NCBI RefSeq assembly: GCF_002127585.1
Contig: NZ_NEGZ01000005.1
Location: 99,188-163,187 of the forward strand
DNA: 64,000 bases
From: Janthinobacterium sp. GW458P
GTDB taxonomy: Bacteria; Pseudomonadota; Gammaproteobacteria; Burkholderiales; Burkholderiaceae_D
Direction: 5' to 3'
The notes under the pieces are model-generated. The model searched no databases. It was not told where the DNA came from and was given only the letters and a program-made list of their open reading frames with translations. Positions 26,201 through 34,499 of this stretch are shown here, one piece after another (positions within the stretch are counted from its first letter, which is position 1; each line of letters opens with the position of its first letter). The position numbers and the translations under genes were made by a program.

Positions 26201-27922
26201 CAGAGAAACCGAATACGCCTGTTCGCGGTCGATGGCCACGCCCGCATTGTGCAGGGCTGGCAGGATGGTCGACAGCGGCGGCACCTTGTTGGCCGAATAC
26301 AGGCGGATGGTGGTGACGGCGCCCGTCTCGATGCGCACGGCCACGTGCGCCGGATCGGTGTTGCGCAGGATGGTGTCGAGATCGCGGAAGGCGACGGCCG
26401 GCGCCGTGGCGGCCACGTAATCGAGCGGTAAAGTAGCGCAGAGTTTGCGCAGGCTGGCGCGCAGGGCCACGTCGGGCACGGCGTCGGCCACGGCGGCAAA
26501 GCCGTTGTGCCAGCCATCGAGCACGCTAAGGAGCGGCTGTTCGATATCCGTTTCCAGGTCCAGCGGGTAACGGGCGGCGTGGGCGATCAGGTAGACGCGC
26601 GCCAGGGGACCGTCGGCCACCAGTGTTTGCGTGCTCACGTGCGTGGCGCCGGAACTGGCTTGCAGGGCTTTTGCCAGGCTCGATGCCACGCTGGCGCTGT
26701 AACGCTCGCGCGGCAGGTAGACCAGCACGTTCAGGTGGCGCGCGTACACGTCGCGGCGCGCGAAGACCTTGGTGCGCGGCTGCTTGTACAGCGAAACGAC
26801 AGAACCGCACACTTGCGCCAGCCAGTCGAGGTCCGCTTCCAGCGCTTCGGTGCGCGGCAGGGATTCGAGGATTTCACGGAATTTCTCGGCGCGGAAGCCT
26901 TGCTGGCGCACGCCGGCCAGGCTCAGCACCTTGGCCACGCGGCCGCGCGCAAACGGCAGCGCCGCCAGCGGAGTGGAATTGCCGGCGCGGGTGAACAGGC
27001 CGACGAAGCAATGTTCGCCCAGGATGGCGCCTTGCGGGTCGGTGTCGCGCACGCCGATGAAATCGAGCTGCTGGTCGCGATGCAGGGTGCCTGCCACGTC
27101 GGCCTTGACGATGGACAGCGCCGATTCGCGCTTGGCCAGGGTGTCGAAGTCGCCCGGGATATTCGCCAGGCAGGTGCCGTACACGGGGTGCGCCGTATCC
27201 TGCAGCACGCCGACCCGGCTCGGGATATCGCGTTCGAGTTCGCGCACGCCCGGCTTGACGCGATAGTAGGCATAGCCGAACACTTCAAAGCCGCCGCTGC
27301 GGGCCCACTCCAGGAAAGCGGCCACTTCCGCGCCCTCTTCGCCATGCTGCGATGCAGCCGTGGCCACTGCGGCCAAACGCTCGCTCATGGAAGCGGCGTC
27401 GCGGCGCACGACGGCGGCGTCGCGCGCCACCATGTCCAGGGAGCCGACCAGCGCCGCCAGCGCTTCCGGCGCCAGTTCCTCATCGAGCAGCACCAGCACA
27501 TACGATTCGAGCGGATCGCCAGCCTGGCGCACCGCGTCGACGCTGCCGTCAGCGGCGCGGCGCACGGGCAGCACGGTATTCATCACGCCGCGCACGGCCA
27601 GGTGCTGGCGGCGCATGGCCATGACGATGGAGTCGACCAGGTATGGCATGTCTTCGTTCAGGATCAGCAAGGCACTCGCCATGCCGCCACGGCCATCCGC
27701 ATAGCGCAGGGTGGCGATCTGGCAACCGCTGCCAGTGCGCTTGGCCGCTTGCGTGAAACCGTCGACCAGTACGGGCGCCAGGCTGTCGGGCGCGATATCG
27801 GCCAGGTCTTCGGCGTCGAGCGAGTCCAGCCAGGCCTGCACCAGTTGCACGACAGACGCTGCCGCCTTGTCCTTGATCAGCTCCAGCGTTTGTGTGCGCA
27901 AATCTTGTGGCGTGTGATTCAT
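23210..27922 (-). CDS. gdhB: NAD-specific glutamate dehydrogenase, large (about 180 kDa) class
   Basis: A 1570-residue NAD-dependent glutamate dehydrogenase, which oxidises glutamate to 2-oxoglutarate and ammonium for catabolism. The N-terminal half holds ACT-like regulatory domains; the catalytic core begins near residue 775 with [38 protein letters not shown], and the NAD-binding region near 940-965 contains [20 protein letters not shown]. GGAG lies eight bases before the ATG. The gene sits inside the AST operon between astB and astE, 152 bases after astB and overlapping astE by one base. In Pseudomonas aeruginosa gdhB is arginine-induced but, as far as I know, is not within the aru operon. 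Confidence 0.95.
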   Translation of the reverse strand: [1570 protein letters not shown]

Positions 27923-27991
27923 CTTGCATCTCCATTACGGTAATGTGAATGTCCAGCGCTGTCGTTCGGGCTTGTGGCTGGGCGGCAGCGG

Positions 27992-28016
27992 TGTCAAGAG
28001 ACGGGGGTCGCCCGTC
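27992..28016 (-). promoter_or_regulatory. Hairpin and TTGACA in the astB-gdhB gap
   Basis: In the 152-base gap before gdhB, a six-base GC-rich inverted repeat (28000-28005 with 28011-28016) is followed on the minus strand by a perfect TTGACA (27992-27997). No good -10 hexamer lies at 16-18 bases. The pair could be an attenuating hairpin plus an internal promoter for gdhB-astE. Confidence 0.3.
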
Positions 28017-28074
28017 CAATTCTTTCGATACTGCGGATAGTGTGTCTCGGATTTTCTGTGTGTTTTTCTGTCGC

Positions 28075-29415
28075 CTACAAGTCGTACAATCCAGGTAAGT
28101 TGAGGATGATCGTCAATTCTTCAAGCGCTGCATGCACTTCCAGCGCCAGCTGCGGGTCGGCCAGGTCGCCCGGCTCCAGATGGTCGCGGTAGTGCTTTTC
28201 CACCCACTGCACCAGCCGATGGTACAGCGTTTCCGTCATGATCACGCCCTGGTGCATGGCGCGCGCCTCGGTTTGCGTCAGGGCCACGCGCAAACGCAGG
28301 CAGGCGGGCCCGCCGCCGTTGCGCATGCTCTGGCGCAGGTCGAAATGGATCAGTTCATCGATGGGACCGGCGCCTGCCACCAGGCCTTCCAGGTAGCGCG
28401 ACACGGCGCGGTTTTCCTGGCATTCCTGCGGGATCACCAGCGCCATGCCGCCGCCCTCCTTCGTCAGCAACTGGCTGTTGAACAGATAACTGCTGACGGC
28501 ATCCGTAATTGGCACCTGGCCCGTGTCCACGCGCAGCGCCTGCAGTTCGGCACCCGTACCGGCAACGGCGCGGCGCAGCTGCGACAAGCTCGCCTCTTCA
28601 TCGGCAAACGCCTGTTCGTGATAGAACAGCACATTGCCGTTGCCGACGGCGATGACGTCGTTGTGGAACACGCCCTGGTCGATCACTTCCGGATTCTGCT
28701 GCACGTACACGGTGCGCTTTGCATCCAGGCCATGCAGGCGCGCCACGGCTTGCGACGCTTCCAGGGTCTGGCGCGCCGGGTAGCGCTTCGGCGACGGCGC
28801 GGAAGGATCGAACTCCACCCGGCCATACACGAACATCTCGACCGATGGCGCGCCGTGGCTCGCCCCCAGCCGCGTATGATTGGCCGCGCCCTCGTCGCCG
28901 AAGGCCGGCGTGGACGGCAGCGCGTCATGCACGGCGAAGTGCTTGTCGTCGCTGAAAATGGCGCGCAGGCTGCGCGCCGACTGCGCGTGCTCGAAGGCGC
29001 GGTGCAGCTTGTTATTCAGGTTGGCTGCCGTGAAGTGCACGCGGCCGTCCTGCGTGTCGGCCGACGGACTGACCGTGGCGGCGTTCGCCGTCCACATGGG
29101 CGAGGCCGAATACGCGCAGGCCAGGATGACGGGCGACTCCTTGTAGGCGCGCGCCAGCACCTCGGCATCGCTGCCCGTGAAACCGATGGAGCGCAGCAGG
29201 CGGAAATTCGGACGGTCCTGCGGCGGCAGCAAGGCTTGCGCAAAACCGCGCGCAGCCAGTGCGCGCATCTTGGCCAGGCCCTGCAAGGCAGCCTGCTTCG
29301 GATTCGAGGCGCTTTTCACATTGCTGAACGAGGCCACGTTGCCGAACGAGAGTCCGGCATAGTTATGCGATGGGCCGACCAGGCCGTCAAAGTTGTATTC
29401 GCGCGTGCTGTGCAT
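28075..29415 (-). CDS. astB: N-succinylarginine dihydrolase
   Basis: The second AST step: converts N2-succinylarginine to N2-succinylornithine, CO2 and two ammonium. The protein has 446 residues and starts [19 protein letters not shown], which is diagnostic. The catalytic triad of this guanidine-modifying superfamily member is visible as Glu175 (FGDEGAAN), His251 (VFHNDV) and Cys372 ([13 protein letters not shown]), at positions matching the E. coli enzyme. AAGGA stands six bases before the ATG. It lies 22 bases downstream of astD and is followed by gdhB. Confidence 0.97.
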   Translation of the reverse strand: MHSTREYNFDGLVGPSHNYAGLSFGNVASFSNVKSASNPKQAALQGLAKMRALAARGFAQALLPPQDRPNFRLLRSIGFTGSDAEVLARAYKESPVILACAYSASPMWTANAATVSPSADTQDGRVHFTAANLNNKLHRAFEHAQSARSLRAIFSDDKHFAVHDALPSTPAFGDEGAANHTRLGASHGAPSVEMFVYGRVEFDPSAPSPKRYPARQTLEASQAVARLHGLDAKRTVYVQQNPEVIDQGVFHNDVIAVGNGNVLFYHEQAFADEEASLSQLRRAVAGTGAELQALRVDTGQVPITDAVSSYLFNSQLLTKEGGGMALVIPQECQENRAVSRYLEGLVAGAGPIDELIHFDLRQSMRNGGGPACLRLRVALTQTEARAMHQGVIMTETLYHRLVQWVEKHYRDHLEPGDLADPQLALEVHAALEELTIILNLPGLYDL

Positions 29416-29437
29416 GGGTATTCCTTGATAAACCTTC

Positions 29438-30928
29438 TTAAAAATTCAGGCCGGGCGACAGCTTGGCCGGCATTTCCAGTACGCTGTTCTCGATCGAGGC
29501 GACCGGATAAGCGCAGTAGTCGGCCGCGTAGTAGGCGCTCGGCCGGTGGTTACCCGACTTGCCGATGCCGCCGAACGGCGCCGTGCTGGCCGCGCCCGTG
29601 GTCGGACGGTTCCAGTTGATGATGCCGGCGCGCGCGCGCGTTTGAAACAGCTGCCACAGCGCCGGATCGTCGGACAAGAGCGCTGCGGCCAGGCCGAATT
29701 CGGTGGCGTTGGCGACCTTCAGCGCCGCATCGAAATCGGCCACGCGGATCACTTGCAGCAGCGGGCCGAACCACTCCTCGTCGGGGATGCCGGCGGCATC
29801 GGTGACGTCGACGATGCCGGCCGTGACAAAGCCCGCCTCGGGATTCAACTGGCGCATCTGCAGCAGGGTCGTGCCGCCCTTGGCGGCCATGTCCGCCTGC
29901 GCCTGCACCAGGCGCGCGGCCACGGCACTCGACACGACTGGCCCCATGAACGGCTGCGGCTGGGCGTCGGAGGCGCCAATACCCAGTTTCGCCGCCACTT
30001 CCACCAGGCGCGCCACGAAGGCAGACCCCGCTGCGCTATCTTGCACTACCAGGCGGCGCGCACAGGTGCAGCGCTGGCCGGCCGAGACGAAGGCGGAGAA
30101 GATCGCGTGATGCACGGCCGCGTCCACGTCCTTCACGTCCCACACGACGAGCGCGTTGTTGCCGCCCATTTCCAGCGCCAGCATCTTGCCCGGCTGGCCG
30201 CCGAACTGGCGGTGCAGGCTGATGCCCGTCTGGCAGGAACCCGTAAACAGCACGCCGTCGAGGTGCGCATTGGCGCCCAGCGCCACGCCCGTGTCGCGCC
30301 CGCCGTTGACGAGGTTGACGACGCCGTCCGGCAAGCCCGCCTGCTGCCACAGCTGCACGGTTTTCACTGCCGTGCGCGGCGCATATTCGCTGGGCTTGAA
30401 GACGATGGTGTTACCGGCGATCAGGGCTGGCACGATGTGGCCATTCGGCAGGTGACCGGGGAAATTGTACGGGCCGAAGACGCCGAAGACGCCATGCGGG
30501 CGGTGGCGCAGCACGGCGTCGCCGTCGGCGATCTTGCCTTGCGTGATGCCGGTACGTGCGTGGTACGACTGCACCGAAATATCGATCTTGTTTGCCATGG
30601 TAGCGACTTCCGTGCGCGACTCCCACAATGGTTTACCCACTTCTTCCGAGATCAAGAGCGCCAGCGCTTCCGCATGTTCCTTGAGCAGCTCGCGAAAGCG
30701 CACGCAGATGGCGATGCGCTCTTCGACGGGCGTATCGGCCCACGCGTCGAAAGCCGCGCGGGCGGCCTGGCAGGCTTGTTCGACTTCTTTCTCCGTCGCT
30801 TCCAGGCTGGCCCAGGTCTGCTTGCCGTTCGACGGATCGATGGTGACGCGTTCCCGGCCCGTACCTGGCAGCCAGGCGCCATTGATGAAGTTCGATGCTG
30901 CAGTAGACGAATTAAACACATTAGACAT
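29438..30928 (-). CDS. astD: Succinylglutamate-semialdehyde dehydrogenase
   Basis: The fourth AST enzyme: an NAD-dependent aldehyde dehydrogenase that oxidises N-succinylglutamate 5-semialdehyde to N-succinylglutamate. The catalytic pair is Glu253 (ALEMGG) and Cys287 ([11 protein letters not shown]); [24 protein letters not shown] is typical of AstD. The protein has 496 residues. The start at 30928 lies within the end of aruG, overlapping it by eight bases, which suggests translational coupling. Confidence 0.96.
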   Translation of the reverse strand: MSNVFNSSTAASNFINGAWLPGTGRERVTIDPSNGKQTWASLEATEKEVEQACQAARAAFDAWADTPVEERIAICVRFRELLKEHAEALALLISEEVGKPLWESRTEVATMANKIDISVQSYHARTGITQGKIADGDAVLRHRPHGVFGVFGPYNFPGHLPNGHIVPALIAGNTIVFKPSEYAPRTAVKTVQLWQQAGLPDGVVNLVNGGRDTGVALGANAHLDGVLFTGSCQTGISLHRQFGGQPGKMLALEMGGNNALVVWDVKDVDAAVHHAIFSAFVSAGQRCTCARRLVVQDSAAGSAFVARLVEVAAKLGIGASDAQPQPFMGPVVSSAVAARLVQAQADMAAKGGTTLLQMRQLNPEAGFVTAGIVDVTDAAGIPDEEWFGPLLQVIRVADFDAALKVANATEFGLAAALLSDDPALWQLFQTRARAGIINWNRPTTGAASTAPFGGIGKSGNHRPSAYYAADYCAYPVASIENSVLEMPAKLSPGLNF

Positions 30929-31970
30929 GGGGATGCTTCCTCGGGTTGAGTGACAAAGTGCGCACGGTGTCGCCGTTGTGGCAACGCAGCAAATGCAATT
31001 CATCGTCGTCCAGCGCGATTTTTCCGCCATGCGGATTGGCGTTGGTGACGATCATGCGGAAATCTTTCAGGTCGGTGTTGGAGACCAGATAAGGCTCGGC
31101 TTGCGCCACCTCGCCGGCGTCCAGCGCAGTCTCGGCATCGAGCACGGCCGGCATGCTGTCGCGCATGGCGCGCAGCTCGGACACGCGCGCCTGCAGCACG
31201 GGACCGGCGTCGAAAATGTCGACATAGCCTTCGAAGTGCAAGCCTTCCTGTTCCAGCAGGCGGCGCGCGGGCGCCGTGCTCAGATGCACCTTGCCGATCA
31301 CTTCCTGCGCCTCGTCGGGCAGGTAGGCCACGTACATGGGCTGGCGTGGCATCAGTTCGGCGATGAACGATTTCTTGCCCAGGCTCGTCAAATCATCGAC
31401 GTGATGGAAATCCATCTTGAAGAAATGGCGGCCCAGACCTTCGTAGAACGGCGAGCTGCCGTCCGGCGCCTGGTAGCCGCGCATTTCGGCAATCAGCTTT
31501 TCCGTGAACAGGTGCGGGAACTGGGCGATGAACAGAAACCGGCTTTTCGACAGCAGCTTGCCGTTGTTGCCGCTGCGGTAATCGGGGTGCAGAAACAGCG
31601 AGCACAGCTCCGTGCTGCCCGTCAGGTCGTTCGACAGGTACAGCGTCTCCATGCGTGTAAACACGTCGAGTTCGCGGCTCGAATGCACGAGGGTGCCGAT
31701 GCGGTAGTTATAGAACGGCTCTTCCAGGCCCACGGCGCCCTTGATGGCGCATACGCCAGCCAGGCGGCCCGTGTCAGTATCCTCCATGACAAACATGTAG
31801 TCGCGCTTTTCGGGCGGGATGGTTTCGGCAAACGAGGCGCAGGCGATGGCCAGGCGGTCGCCCAGCATTTTCATGTCGGGCTTGAGGGTGGTCATGCCGG
31901 TGCCGACCTGGCTGGCCAGGCCGTACAGGGCATTCAGGTCAGAGGCGTTGATGGCGCGTACAACTAGCAT
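30921..31970 (-). CDS. aruG: Arginine N-succinyltransferase, beta-type subunit
   Basis: One of two paralogous AstA-family subunits that transfer succinyl from succinyl-CoA to arginine, the first AST step. The protein has 349 residues; it starts MLVVRAINASDLNALYGLASQ, and LCSLFLHPDYRSGNNGKLLSKSRF and GYVDIFDAGPVLQA are family signatures. By order it corresponds to Pseudomonas AruG; E. coli has a single AstA. The Shine-Dalgarno is weak, but aruF ends only 13 bases upstream, so translation may be coupled. Confidence 0.94.
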   Translation of the reverse strand: MLVVRAINASDLNALYGLASQVGTGMTTLKPDMKMLGDRLAIACASFAETIPPEKRDYMFVMEDTDTGRLAGVCAIKGAVGLEEPFYNYRIGTLVHSSRELDVFTRMETLYLSNDLTGSTELCSLFLHPDYRSGNNGKLLSKSRFLFIAQFPHLFTEKLIAEMRGYQAPDGSSPFYEGLGRHFFKMDFHHVDDLTSLGKKSFIAELMPRQPMYVAYLPDEAQEVIGKVHLSTAPARRLLEQEGLHFEGYVDIFDAGPVLQARVSELRAMRDSMPAVLDAETALDAGEVAQAEPYLVSNTDLKDFRMIVTNANPHGGKIALDDDELHLLRCHNGDTVRTLSLNPRKHPHV

Positions 31971-31983
31971 AAGGTTCTCTCGG

Positions 31984-33015
31984 TTAAATGCGCACGCAGA
32001 TGACGCTGTCGCCTTCGGCCACGGCCAGCGCTTCGAGCAGCTCGGCCGGCAAGCCGACGGTGTCCTGCGCTTCGAGCGCATCGCAGGCGAAGGTGACGGC
32101 GCGGAAGTTGCGCTCCGCGCCGGACGCAATCGCGTAATTGACTTTCAGGCCCGTACGGCTGGGCGCGGCGCCCGCAACCACGCGGCGCGTGAGCGAACCC
32201 GTAAACGAGCGCAGCGAATTCTTGTGTGCCTGCAGGATCGGGCCACCATCGAAAATATCGATGTAATCGTCCGCTTCAAAGCCTTCTTCCGTCAGCAGGT
32301 TGAACGCCAGTTCGCCACTCGGGTGGATCTGGCCCATGGCCGCCTGCGCGTCGCCAGGCAACAGCGGCACATACACGGGGTAATGGGGCATCAGCTCGAC
32401 GATCAGGGTGCGGTTGCGCGCGCCGCCAATGACTTTTTCGGCGTCGAGGAAATCCATCTGGAAGAACTTGCGGCCCAGCGCATCCCAGAACGGCGACTGG
32501 CCATTGGCGTCCGTGATGCCGGCCAGCGGCACGAAGAAGCGGTCGCCGAAACGGTGCGGCGCCAGCACGGCGAACAGCAGCCGCGCGCGCGACAGCAGGG
32601 CCGCTTCCAGGCCCGCCTGCTCCATGTTGCGCACATAGAAGCCGGACAGTTGCGAGTACGCCGTCAGCTCCGAGCACAGGGTCAGCGCATGCACGCTGTG
32701 GCTGATGTTCAGGTCGCGCGAAACCTGCTGGATGACGTCATTGCGAAAGGAAAAATAGGTACCGTTCGAGCCGGCCGAGGCAAAGATGGCGGCCGTGCCA
32801 AAGATGCTCTTGTCGAGCAGGGATTCAAGCACGAAGAGATATGACTCTTCGCTGGGGATATCGACGTGGGCGGCAAACGAGGCGATGGAGCGCTCGACGG
32901 AGGCGGCGATTTTATCGCGCGTCTTCGGCAGGGTATGGACACCCGGCATGGTTACCGCGGCCAGCGCTTCGAGGGCTGCAATATCCGCAATTTCTACCGG
33001 ACGGACAACATACAT
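31984..33015 (-). CDS. aruF: Arginine N-succinyltransferase, alpha-type subunit
   Basis: The first of the two AstA-family subunits, 343 residues, corresponding in order to Pseudomonas AruF. It begins MYVVRPVEIADIAALEALAA and shares with its neighbour the pattern LCSELTAYSQLSGFYVRN, FFQMDFLDAEKVIGG and DYIDIFDGGPILQAHK. The alpha subunit in Pseudomonas works as a heteromer with the beta subunit and can also act on ornithine. GGAG precedes the ATG by six bases. A 9-base-stem hairpin lies in the gap to astC. Confidence 0.94.
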   Translation of the reverse strand: MYVVRPVEIADIAALEALAAVTMPGVHTLPKTRDKIAASVERSIASFAAHVDIPSEESYLFVLESLLDKSIFGTAAIFASAGSNGTYFSFRNDVIQQVSRDLNISHSVHALTLCSELTAYSQLSGFYVRNMEQAGLEAALLSRARLLFAVLAPHRFGDRFFVPLAGITDANGQSPFWDALGRKFFQMDFLDAEKVIGGARNRTLIVELMPHYPVYVPLLPGDAQAAMGQIHPSGELAFNLLTEEGFEADDYIDIFDGGPILQAHKNSLRSFTGSLTRRVVAGAAPSRTGLKVNYAIASGAERNFRAVTFACDALEAQDTVGLPAELLEALAVAEGDSVICVRI

Positions 33016-33056
33016 GGGTACTCCTTCAATGCTGACGATGCTGGGGTAGAACCAAG

Positions 33057-33083
33057 CCGGCCCGCAGCAAAGCAGCGGGCCGG
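33057..33083 (-). repeat. Intra-operon hairpin between astC and aruF
   Basis: A nine-base perfect stem (33057-33065 with 33075-33083) lies just after the astC stop. No T-run follows on the minus strand, so it should act as an RNA processing or 3'-end stabiliser rather than as a full terminator. Confidence 0.55.
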
Positions 33084-33109
33084 TGATCAAACAGGGAGCT
33101 GGCCTGGCC

Positions 33110-34351
33110 TCAGGCCTTGAGCATGCCGTCGATGGCGGCGCGCAGCAGGCGGCCCGCTTCGACGATCTGTTCGTCCGAGACGATCAGTGCCGGCGCCAGG
33201 CGCACCACGTCCATGCCGGCGATCAGCACCATCAGGCCCTGCGCTTCTGCCGCCTTCTGGATATCCTTCGCACGGCCCTTGTAGGCGTCGCTGACCACGA
33301 GGCCCAGCAGCAGGCCGCTACCGCGCACCACGGAGAACACTTGCGGATAGTCCGTGATCAGGCCTTGCAGCATGGCGATGGTGCTGACGCTTGCTTCCTT
33401 CACGCGCGCCAGGAAGGCTGGCGTGTTGATCATTTCCAGCACTTTCAGGGCCACGGTGGCAGCCAGCGGATTGCCGCCGTAGGTGGTGCCGTGGGTACCG
33501 ACAGCCAGGGTTTGCGCCAGCTCATTGGTGGTCAGCATGGCGCCGATCGGGTAGCCATTGCCCAGTGCCTTGGCGGCCGTCAGGATATCCGGCGTGACGC
33601 CGTAGCCCATATAGGCAAACAACGCGCCAGTGCGGCCCATGCCGCTCTGGACTTCGTCGAAAATCAGCAGGGCGCCTGTCTTGTCGCACAGGGCGCGCAG
33701 CTCCTTGAGGAATTCCGGATTGCCTGGCACCACGCCGCCTTCGCCCTGTACCGGCTCGACGATCACGGCGCACACGTCGTCACCGATGGCGGCGCGCGCC
33801 GCTTCGATGTCGTTGTAGGCGATGTGGTTGATTTCCTGCGGCAGCGGCTCGAAGCCTTCCGTGTACTTGGCCTGGCCGCCGACGGAGACGGTAAACAGCG
33901 TGCGGCCGTGGAAAGAGCTGAAGCAGGAGATGATGCGCGACTTGTGCGCGCCGAACTTGGTGTGCGCATACTTGCGCGCCAGTTTCAGGGCCGCTTCATT
34001 GGCTTCCGCGCCGGAGTTGCAGAAGAAGGCGCGGTCGGCAAACGTCGCTTCCGTCAGGGCCAGCGCCAGGCGCAGCACGGGCTCGTTGGTGTAGCCGTTG
34101 CCCAAATGCCACAGGGAATTGATTTGCTTGGTCAGCACGTCGACCAGGGCCGGATTGCAGTGCCCCAGGCTGGTGACGGCGATGCCGGACGTGAAATCGA
34201 GGTAATGCTTGCCGGACTGGTCCCACAGATCCAGTCCGGAGGCACGCACCGGCACCATGGCGGCGGGAGCGTAGGTAGGAACCAGGACCTGGTCAAAGGT
34301 TTCCCGGGTGACTGGGCGAGCGGTTACGGTCGAATCAAGCTTGGCATTCAT
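33110..34351 (-). CDS. astC: Succinylornithine/acetylornithine aminotransferase
   Basis: A class III PLP-dependent aminotransferase for the third AST step, converting N2-succinylornithine to the semialdehyde. Asp232 ([12 protein letters not shown]) and Lys261 ([14 protein letters not shown]) are the PLP-contacting residues, and [19 protein letters not shown] binds phosphate. The protein has 413 residues from the ATG at 34351, which has GGGGA just upstream; an ATG 12 bases earlier is also possible. It is the first gene of the operon (AruC position) and is preceded by a good promoter and an ArgR-like site. Such enzymes often also serve arginine biosynthesis. Confidence 0.95.
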   Translation of the reverse strand: MNAKLDSTVTARPVTRETFDQVLVPTYAPAAMVPVRASGLDLWDQSGKHYLDFTSGIAVTSLGHCNPALVDVLTKQINSLWHLGNGYTNEPVLRLALALTEATFADRAFFCNSGAEANEAALKLARKYAHTKFGAHKSRIISCFSSFHGRTLFTVSVGGQAKYTEGFEPLPQEINHIAYNDIEAARAAIGDDVCAVIVEPVQGEGGVVPGNPEFLKELRALCDKTGALLIFDEVQSGMGRTGALFAYMGYGVTPDILTAAKALGNGYPIGAMLTTNELAQTLAVGTHGTTYGGNPLAATVALKVLEMINTPAFLARVKEASVSTIAMLQGLITDYPQVFSVVRGSGLLLGLVVSDAYKGRAKDIQKAAEAQGLMVLIAGMDVVRLAPALIVSDEQIVEAGRLLRAAIDGMLKA

Positions 34352-34410
34352 AGCATTCCCCATCAATATGTTAGGTACTCCCGCAGCTACGACAGCCACG
34401 TGTGTACAGC

Positions 34411-34439
34411 ATTATAAAAAGCGGGATGCTAAAACTCTT
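34411..34439 (-). promoter_or_regulatory. Promoter of the AST operon
   Basis: On the minus strand a perfect TATAAT (34411-34416) lies 17 bases from a non-consensus -35 region (34434-34439). Transcription would start near 34404, about 50 bases before astC. The poor -35, overlapped by an ArgR-like half-site, is the pattern expected of an activator-dependent promoter. Confidence 0.6.
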
Positions 34440-34475
34440 TTGAATCTGCGACAAGGATTTTCACAATTCATCACA
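34433..34475 (-). promoter_or_regulatory. Tandem ArgR-like operator upstream of astC
   Basis: Reading on the minus strand, TGTCGC-N8-AA-N5 (34453 down to 34433) matches the half-site consensus I recall for the AraC-type ArgR of Pseudomonas aeruginosa. A second, weaker half-site TGTGAT-N8-AA (34475 to 34460) lies in direct repeat 22 bases upstream, that is two helical turns. The proximal half-site covers the -35 region. Confidence 0.6.
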
Positions 34476-34499
34476 GGAAAATTCCCGTGCCGCCGCGTC

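Noticed and set aside
24989..26431. 480-codon forward frame inside gdhB
   Set aside because: Mirror of the dehydrogenase coding frame; no ribosome site and no domain pattern.
31984..34351. Duplicated arginine succinyltransferase genes as a recent duplication
   Set aside because: The two subunits are clearly diverged and match the known AruF/AruG pair, so this is a normal heteromeric enzyme.
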